NCBI GenBank assembly: GCA_013791955.1
Contig: VMSW01000008.1
Span: 62,001 to 126,000 of the forward strand
DNA from: Propionicimonas sp.
GTDB lineage: Bacteria; Actinomycetota; Actinomycetes; Propionibacteriales; Propionibacteriaceae
Direction: 5' to 3'
DNA length: 64,000 nt
Shown here: piece by piece, positions 59,494 through 64,000 of the stretch
How the letters are laid out: each line of letters opens with the position of its first letter
Numbering within the stretch: the stretch's first letter is position 1
Notes under the pieces: generated by a model
Seen by the model: only the letters and a program-made list of their open reading frames with translations
What the model was told of the DNA's origin: nothing
The model's database searches: none
Translations under genes and position numbers: made by a program

Positions 59494-60909
59494 ATGTCGC
59501 GTCGCACCCTCATTTTGGCCGCCGGAGTTGGTTCGGGACACAACAGTGCCGCTCTGGCCCTTGAACGGGCGCTGATCGCCGCTGGGGACGGTGAGGTGCA
59601 CCGCCTCGACGTCCTGGATACAACCAACGAAGTGTTCAACAAGCTCTACGACGACGCCTACTTCACCCTGGTCGCCGAGGTGCCCTGGCTGGTCGGTTGG
59701 GGTTACGACAATCAGGATCCACCGTTCAAGCTGGCGCCGGTGATGCGGTGGTGGGAGCAGGCCAACACCATTTCGATGGTGCGTGAGATTCGCGACTACG
59801 AGCCTGACCTGGTCATTTGCACCCACTTCCTGCCAGCCCGCCTCGCCTCGCTGATGATCGCGCGCGGCAAATTGGACGCAACTCTGGTTGTGGTCACTAC
59901 CGATTTCGACTTCCAGGGTCTGTGGCTCACCACACCAGTGAGTCAGCTGTTCGTGGCCAGGGAGGAAACCCGTGAGTACCTGTTAACGCTCGGTCTGCCC
60001 GCTGACCGGGTGACGGCCTCGGGAATCCCGGTGCGGCTGGAGTTCTCCACCCCGCTGGATGCGGCCGCCGTCCGCGCCCAACACGGCTTGAGTGCCGATC
60101 TGCCGGTCCTGCTGATCTCTGCCGGTGCCGCAGGTGGTCCCAAGACCCTCCAGATCGTGCGCCAGTGTCTTTCGCTGACGCAGGCGTTTCAGGCCGTGGT
60201 GGTCTGTGGCCGCAACGAGGAGTTGAAGGCCCAGGTCGACGCGCTGGTGGCTGATCGGGACGATTTCAAGGTGTTGGGCTTCACCGACCAGATGCCGCAA
60301 CTGATGCGCATCTCGTCGCTGTTCGTTGGTAAGCCCGGCGGGCTGTCCAGTTCGGAATGCCTGGCCGCTGGCCTGCCGATGGTGATCATTGACCCCATTC
60401 CTGGCCAAGAGGAGCGCAACGCTGACGTCCTGCTGGAGGAAGGGGCGGCGGTGCGCTGCAACTACCCCGCCACTGTTGGCTACAAGATCGGGAAGCTTCT
60501 GGACGACCCCCAGCGGCTGGCCAGGATGGCGGCTAATGCTGCCCGCATCGGCCGACCTGATGCCGCCGCCGTGGTGGCCGACACCTCGCTGGCGCTGTCC
60601 GGGCCGCCACTGTGGATTAGCCGGGAGGCCCAGCGAATGATCCAGCGGATCTCGAACGAAGGGGCCGAGGGCGCCGAGCAGGCCGGCGATTCGTTGAAGA
60701 CCCTTTTCGATCAGCAGACGGGGCTCTCGTTGGCCCTGGTGCTGGAGTCTGAACTGGCCACGCTCAGCGCGAGAGCGCACGCTTCGGCGATTGAGCTGTC
60801 GCGGACGGGCCTGAAGGCCCTGCGCTGGCAGCCGGAGTACTACACCTTGGCTACCGCGGCGATGTGGCTGCTGGGCGACGCCGAGTCGATGATCCTCGGC
60901 GTGCGCTGA
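59494..60909 (+). CDS. MGDG synthase/UgtP-like glycosyltransferase
   Basis: 471 residues. GVGSGHNSAALALERAL (about 11-27) and the DDAYFTLVAEVPWLVGWGY region are the MGDG_synth N-terminal domain; FVGKPGGLSSSECLAAGLPMVIIDPIPGQEERNAD (about 280-314) is the glycosyltransferase 28 C-terminal donor site. Relatives move glucose or galactose to diacylglycerol or GlcNAc in peptidoglycan-like pathways. The C-terminal 60 residues are a helical extension. Confidence 0.88.
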   Translation: MSRRTLILAAGVGSGHNSAALALERALIAAGDGEVHRLDVLDTTNEVFNKLYDDAYFTLVAEVPWLVGWGYDNQDPPFKLAPVMRWWEQANTISMVREIRDYEPDLVICTHFLPARLASLMIARGKLDATLVVVTTDFDFQGLWLTTPVSQLFVAREETREYLLTLGLPADRVTASGIPVRLEFSTPLDAAAVRAQHGLSADLPVLLISAGAAGGPKTLQIVRQCLSLTQAFQAVVVCGRNEELKAQVDALVADRDDFKVLGFTDQMPQLMRISSLFVGKPGGLSSSECLAAGLPMVIIDPIPGQEERNADVLLEEGAAVRCNYPATVGYKIGKLLDDPQRLARMAANAARIGRPDAAAVVADTSLALSGPPLWISREAQRMIQRISNEGAEGAEQAGDSLKTLFDQQTGLSLALVLESELATLSARAHASAIELSRTGLKALRWQPEYYTLATAAMWLLGDAESMILGVR

Positions 60910-60928
60910 GAGCTCAGCTACAAAGACA

Positions 60929-60961
60929 AAGGCCCTCAGCCACGAAATGGCTGAGGGCCTT
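60929..60961. terminator. Bidirectional terminator between glycosyltransferase and tRNA-Glu
   Basis: AAGGCCCTCAGCCA pairs perfectly with TGGCTGAGGGCCTT around a CGAAA loop. Confidence 0.88.
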
Positions 60962-60969
60962 GGTCTTGG

Positions 60970-61042
60970 CATCCCCAACGGGATTCGAACCCGTGCTGCT
61001 GCCGTGAAAGGGCAGTGTCCTAGGCCACTAGACGATGGGGAC
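60970..61042 (-). tRNA. tRNA-Glu (TTC)
   Basis: Acceptor GTCCCCA pairs with TGGGGAT; anticodon loop CTTTCAC with TTC. 73 bases, no encoded CCA. Confidence 0.95.
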
Positions 61043-61097
61043 CTGAGCCGCAACTATACGGCCCACCCTGTGGGTTGCTCAAACCGGCCAACGCCGC

Positions 61098-61261
61098 TTG
61101 TCGAAGGTCGGGGCTTCGACCCTTCGACAAGCTCAGGGCAGGCGTGCTCAGCCAACTGGTCTTAAGTTCCCTGAGCCCGTTGGTCAGTTCCCTGAGCCCG
61201 TCGAAGGGTCAGCCGGCCTCAGTTCCCTGAGCCGGCCTCAGTTCCCTGAGCTCGTCGAAGG
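61098..61261. repeat. Cluster of CCCTGAGC repeat copies
   Basis: At least five partial or full copies: CTTGTCGAAGG near 61098, CCCTTCGACAAGCTCAGGG at 61120-61138, then AGTTCCCTGAGC copies near 61165, 61186, 61221 and 61239. The 254 bases from 61043 to 61297 hold no gene. Confidence 0.88.
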
Positions 61262-61297
61262 GTGCGTGGTGTCGGTGGGACCTGTCAGAGTGACGCT

Positions 61298-61921
61298 ATG
61301 GATGCCGGGATCCCGCTGGAAGCGGTGGAGTTCTTCGCCGAACTCGAAGCCAACAATGACCGCGAGTGGTGGACGGCGCACAAGAAGCGGTGGCAGGACG
61401 ACATCCGGGAGCCGATGCAGCGCCTGACAGACCAGCTCGCCGCTGAGTTTGGCGCAGCCAAGCTGTTCCGTCCCAATCGTGATGTGCGGTTCTCGCTCGA
61501 CAAGTCGCCCTACAAGACCCACCAGGGTGCGGTGGTCGGCACTGCGGCTGGCATCGGCTACTACGTCCAGGTGAGTGCAGGTGGGTTGCTGACTGGCGCT
61601 GGTTGGTATCAGCCCGCTCCGGCGCAGGTCGCCAGCTATCGGCAAGCGGTCTTGGCCGAACGCAGCGGACGGAAGCTCGACCAGGTCGTCGCGGCGCTGA
61701 TCGAAGCCGGGTTCGAAATCGGTGGGGACACTTTGAAGACCGCGCCGCGAGGCGTCGCTGCGGACCATCCCAGAATCGCGCTCCTGCGCCATCGCAGCCT
61801 GCTGGCATCGGCGGAGCACGGTACGCCGCCGTGGATGGAGACCGATGAGGTAGTTGAGCGCGTCCGGGCAGATTGGCGTCTCTACCGTCCGCTAATGAAC
61901 TGGCTCACCGAACACCTGTAG
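61298..61921 (+). CDS. DUF2461/TIGR02453-family protein
   Basis: 207 residues. FFAELEANNDREWWTAHKKRW (about 12-32), RDVRFSLDKSPYKTHQGA (about 67-84) and the YYVQVSAGGLLTGAGWYQP strand pair are characteristic of this widespread family of unknown function. ATG 61298 (CAGAGT ends 6 bases before it) fits the family's start; the open frame reaches 61262 inside the repeat. Confidence 0.9.
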   Translation: MDAGIPLEAVEFFAELEANNDREWWTAHKKRWQDDIREPMQRLTDQLAAEFGAAKLFRPNRDVRFSLDKSPYKTHQGAVVGTAAGIGYYVQVSAGGLLTGAGWYQPAPAQVASYRQAVLAERSGRKLDQVVAALIEAGFEIGGDTLKTAPRGVAADHPRIALLRHRSLLASAEHGTPPWMETDEVVERVRADWRLYRPLMNWLTEHL

Positions 61922-61937
61922 GGCGGTGAATTGGGTT

Positions 61938-61960
61938 CGGCCCGTCCAGAGGACGGGCCG
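61938..61960. terminator. Bidirectional terminator, DUF2461 gene and tRNA-His
   Basis: CGGCCCGTCC and GGACGGGCCG pair perfectly across a 3-base loop. Confidence 0.85.
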
Positions 61961-61964
61961 TTGG

Positions 61965-62038
61965 GGTGAGTAACGGGACTCGAACCCGCGACCACCTGGA
62001 CCACAACCAGGAGCTCTACCAACTGAGCTATACCCACC
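61965..62038 (-). tRNA. tRNA-His (GTG)
   Basis: Anticodon loop TTGTGGT with GTG; acceptor GTGGGTA pairs with TACTCAC, discriminator C and genomic G-1 at 62038, as in histidine tRNAs. Located just after orn, as in other actinomycetes. Confidence 0.95.
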
Positions 62039-62101
62039 AAGTACCGCACGGTTTCCCAGTTCGGCCCGCCTAGCTTAGCCGGTTGCGGCGACGAGCAGAA
62101 A

Positions 62102-62731
62102 TCAGTCGGCGGTCGGCGTCGGGCGATGCCCGGTGAGGGCGCCCTGGTGTTTGGCCGCAATTTCGCGCAGCGTGTCGGTGGGGGCACCGGGAGGGTTCAC
62201 GAACACGGCTTCGCGGTAGTAGCGAAGCTCCTCGATCGACTCCTGAATGTCAGCAAGGGCGCGATGGTTCCCGTTCTTGGCCGGGGTGTTGTAGTAGGCG
62301 CGAGGGAACCAGCGGTGGGCGAGCTCCTTGATGCTGGACACATCCACATTGCGGTAGTGCACGTGGGCCTCGAGTGCTGGCATGTCGCGGGCGAGGAAGG
62401 CGCGGTCGGTGCCGATGGTATTGCCTGCCAGCGGGGCCTTGCGGGGCTCGGGGACGTGCTCACGGATGTAGCCAAGCACCAGCTCCTCAGCCGCAGCCAT
62501 CTCCATCCCGCCTTCCAACAGCGGCAACAGGCCCGACTTGGAGTGCATGTCGCGGACGAAGTCGCCCATCTGCGCCAAGGCTTCGGCCGGCGGCTTGATC
62601 ACCACCTGCATGCCATCGCCGAGCACATTGAGATCGCCGTCAGTGACCAGGACTGCGACCTCGACAAGGGCATCTGCCTTGAGGTCCAGACCAGTCATCT
62701 CGCAATCGATCCAAACCAGGTGCTCACTCAC
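62102..62731 (-). CDS. orn: Oligoribonuclease
   Basis: 209 residues from GTG 62731. DEDDh exonuclease: VWIDCEMTGLD (about 5-15) with the first Asp and Glu, NHRALADI with the His and last Asp. Degrades two- to five-base RNA fragments, including pGpG from cyclic-di-GMP. The GTG follows TAGAGT (minus) by 7 bases; 72 more in-frame codons upstream are rejected. Slightly longer than E. coli Orn, with a proline-rich tail. Confidence 0.94.
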   Translation of the reverse strand: MSEHLVWIDCEMTGLDLKADALVEVAVLVTDGDLNVLGDGMQVVIKPPAEALAQMGDFVRDMHSKSGLLPLLEGGMEMAAAEELVLGYIREHVPEPRKAPLAGNTIGTDRAFLARDMPALEAHVHYRNVDVSSIKELAHRWFPRAYYNTPAKNGNHRALADIQESIEELRYYREAVFVNPPGAPTDTLREIAAKHQGALTGHRPTPTAD

Positions 62732-62738
62732 GGCCCAC

Positions 62739-62744
62739 ACTCTA
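62739..62744 (-). promoter_or_regulatory. -10 element of orn
   Basis: TAGAGT on the minus strand, 7 bases before the GTG at 62731. Confidence 0.55.
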
Positions 62745-62817
62745 GAGCCAACCACCCACAGTCCGGTGCCAGGGTCAGCTCGTGACTGGTCAGGGACGCG
62801 ATCGGGAGGCAATAGAA

Positions 62818-62853
62818 GGGGGCCGGCGCGCTGGGTAGCGTGCGCCGGCCCCC
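62818..62853 (-). terminator. Terminator after the 79-residue gene
   Basis: GGGGGCCGGCGC pairs perfectly with GCGCCGGCCCCC across a 12-base loop; it begins 17 bases past the stop of the minus-strand small gene. Confidence 0.75.
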
Positions 62854-62870
62854 TGTCGGGTGCCAAAGCT

Positions 62871-63110
62871 CTAGAGGCCCTGGCGGAAGTGCAGCAGGTG
62901 TCGAGCCTGCTCGGTGCGCAGCCGGTCAAGGCTGCGCTCCAGCTCACTGGTCTGCAGTGCGCGAGCCCGTCGAAGGCGCCGGCGCTCGGCCGAGCTTCTG
63001 GCGAAGTGAATCAGCACCAATCCGAGCCGAAGCGCGGCCCGATCGAGCGGACGGAGCCGATCGAGTATTGGCGGGTGTGTTTGCTGGGTGATTAGTTGCG
63101 AATTGCTCAT
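62871..63110 (-). CDS. Small arginine-rich hypothetical protein
   Basis: 79 residues, strongly basic with an amphipathic helix (DRAALRLGLVLIHFARSSAERRRLRR, about 23-48). Small actinobacterial proteins with a similar RAALRLGL segment are familiar, but no function is known. GAGG five bases before the ATG and a strong terminator after the stop support a real gene. Confidence 0.65.
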   Translation of the reverse strand: MSNSQLITQQTHPPILDRLRPLDRAALRLGLVLIHFARSSAERRRLRRARALQTSELERSLDRLRTEQARHLLHFRQGL

Positions 63111-63267
63111 GGTTACCTCGGGTATTTGTGCAGCACGGAATAGCCGCTCGGCGGCGGCGAAGAATGATGCGAGTTGTTTAGGGCTCGGCGAATTGAGGCC
63201 CCGGCCGGGGTGGGCATGGGGCAGCGCAGCTAGAGGGTGTAACCCCTAGTGGTAGCGGTGTAGATCG

Positions 63268-63354
63268 TCAGGACTGACGGTAACCGGGCACGACGACGGG
63301 GCCAGTATTGGTACGCGGCTGGTCCTGGTAGCGAACTCTGGCGGTGGTGATCAT
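63268..63354 (-). CDS. 28-residue small protein candidate
   Basis: Sequence MITTARVRYQDQPRTN and then a Val/Pro/Gly-rich end. AAAGGAGG (63363-63370 on the minus strand), nine bases before the ATG, is the best ribosome site in the window, and a TTGCAT-17-TATGGT promoter lies upstream. It may be a true small protein or a leader peptide for the 79-residue gene 158 bases downstream. No family recognised. Confidence 0.5.
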   Translation of the reverse strand: MITTARVRYQDQPRTNTGPVVVPGYRQS

Positions 63355-63395
63355 CAACTCTGGCCTCCTTTCTTGTCGACGGCGCAACGGGAATT

Positions 63396-63424
63396 ACCAT
63401 AACCACTTACAGCCATTGATGCAA
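63396..63424 (-). promoter_or_regulatory. Promoter of the 28-codon gene
   Basis: On the minus strand TTGCAT (63424-63419), a 17-base spacer, TATGGT (63401-63396). Predicted start about 35 bases before the ATG at 63354. The surrounding 208-base gap holds no other gene. Confidence 0.55.
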
Positions 63425-63563
63425 CTCCCGTCACAAGGTTTGAGTGATGTTGCTCACCTGAGGCCATCCTGGGCGGCGCTGAGCTGACTCGGCTGCAGGG
63501 TTTGCTGACTGCCGAATGCGGCTGCGGGCCCCGGCCGAGATACCATTCACACGCAGTCCGCGT

Positions 63564-63636
63564 GCCCCCGTAGCTCAGTGGATAGAGCAGCGGCCTTCTA
63601 ATCCGACGGTCCCAGGTTCGAGTCCTGGCGGGGGCG
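63564..63636 (+). tRNA. tRNA-Arg (TCT)
   Basis: Acceptor GCCCCCG pairs with CGGGGGC; anticodon loop CTTCTAA with TCT; T arm CCAGG/CCTGG. The anticodon stem GCGGC/TCCGA pairs at only three of five positions: 27-43 is G-A and 31-39 is C-T. No encoded CCA. Confidence 0.9.
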
Positions 63637-63698
63637 CTCCACCGGTTTCGGTGCAGCTAGACTCCCCGCACGCAACGTTGAGCTGGGTGGTGTTAGCC

Positions 63699-64000
63699 AT
63701 GGCCGTTACCAATGGCCAAATCTCCTTCTGGTGGCAGCAGATCGGGCTGCCGCAGCAGCGTGCGTCGCTACCGGGCTCGATCGAAGCCGATGTCGCCATC
63801 GTGGGCGCTGGCTTCACCGGTCTGTGGGCCGCCTACTACCTGAAGAAAGCCCAGCCGGACGCCCGAGTGGTGGTGCTGGAGCAGCGATTCGCCGGTTACG
63901 GCGCCTCCGGCCGCAACGGCGGTTGGTGTGTGAACTCGATCACCGGCGGACGTGAGCGCTACCTGCACAGTCACGGCACCGACGCAGTTGTCGCCTTCCA
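63699..64000 (+). CDS. FAD-dependent oxidoreductase, DAO family (5' part)
   Basis: Partial; about 100 codons before the right edge. ADVAIVGAGFTGLWAAYYLKK (about 30-50) is the FAD-binding Rossmann motif, and VVVLEQRFAGYGASGRNGG follows, as in glycine/D-amino-acid oxidases and gamma-glutamylputrescine oxidase. ATG 63699 is used; an in-frame GTG at 63690 is also possible. Substrate cannot be judged from this part. Confidence 0.85.
   Translation, partial: MAVTNGQISFWWQQIGLPQQRASLPGSIEADVAIVGAGFTGLWAAYYLKKAQPDARVVVLEQRFAGYGASGRNGGWCVNSITGGRERYLHSHGTDAVVAF

Overview
The window is 64 kb of high-GC DNA from an actinomycete. Evidence for this is the gene content (GlnE with GlnA1 and GlnA2, actinobacterial DapD, DUF3117 beside glgA/glgC, DprE1/DprE2, a YerB-like DUF3048 lipoprotein), the many GTG starts, and a dense set of genes whose start codon lies 6-8 bases after a TAnnnT hexamer, which is the layout of leaderless mRNAs. 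Several blocks follow the order seen in Mycobacterium tuberculosis (dapD-dapE-LOG-DivIVA-DUF3117-glgA-glgC; O-methyltransferase-tatB-MgtE-like-DUF1003-mrp; zinc ribbon-RNase H; orn-tRNA-His), with genes missing and others inserted. I cannot name the genus. A non-mycolate actinomycete such as a member of the Propionibacteriales would fit, but this is a guess. No phage, insertion sequence, CRISPR array or toxin-antitoxin pair is visible; the window looks like chromosomal core with a few accessory inserts.

Layout. 1-11 kb: lysine/diaminopimelate synthesis (dapD, dapE, dapA), a LysR regulator divergent from a class V aminotransferase, LOG, a small DivIVA-domain protein, DUF3117, glycogen synthesis (glgA, glgC), an O-methyltransferase and a stand-alone biotin carrier. 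11-20 kb: tatB, an MgtE-N/CBS protein with DUF1003 partner, Mrp, a CitE-like lyase with a stress-protein-like membrane protein, TrpB2 and aminopeptidase P. 20-25 kb: zinc ribbon, RNase HI, an RNB exonuclease, a methyltransferase overlapping rnpB (RNase P RNA), and map. 25-36 kb: glnA2 with a GlnR-type site, a four-gene MacAB-like ABC operon carrying two different adaptors, 87-bp tandem repeats, an SCP2-like protein, and glnE sharing an overlapping divergent promoter with it. 36-48 kb: a small membrane gene between 25-bp direct repeats, a GH65 phosphorylase with its phosphoglucomutase, dprE1-dprE2, DUF6421, an SDR, threonine aldolase, an MBL hydrolase, a VOC dioxygenase and a class IV aminotransferase. 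48-58 kb: a Tat-type DUF3048 lipoprotein, glnA1 with a complete GlnR-type double site, and a peptide/nickel-type ABC operon. 58-64 kb: two glycosyltransferases, five tRNAs (Phe, Asp, Glu, His, Arg), DUF2461, oligoribonuclease, two small genes and the start of an FAD oxidoreductase.

How it fits together. GlnA1 keeps the adenylylation tyrosine and GlnE is the enzyme that modifies it, while GlnA2 has lost that tyrosine; both glutamine synthetase genes carry GTAAC-N6-GAAAC sites, so a GlnR-controlled nitrogen circuit is the clearest regulatory story. Glycogen genes plus GH65/beta-PGM give a glucan and disaccharide phosphorolysis theme. A CCCTGAGC(T/C)TGTCGAAGGG repeat family fills most gene ends and in several places adjoins or encodes the stop codon. 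I found no convincing new defence or biosynthetic system. The most original leads are the density of leaderless starts, the overlapping divergent -10 elements between the SCP2-like gene and glnE, the two-adaptor ABC operon, and a 28-codon gene with a strong ribosome site and promoter.
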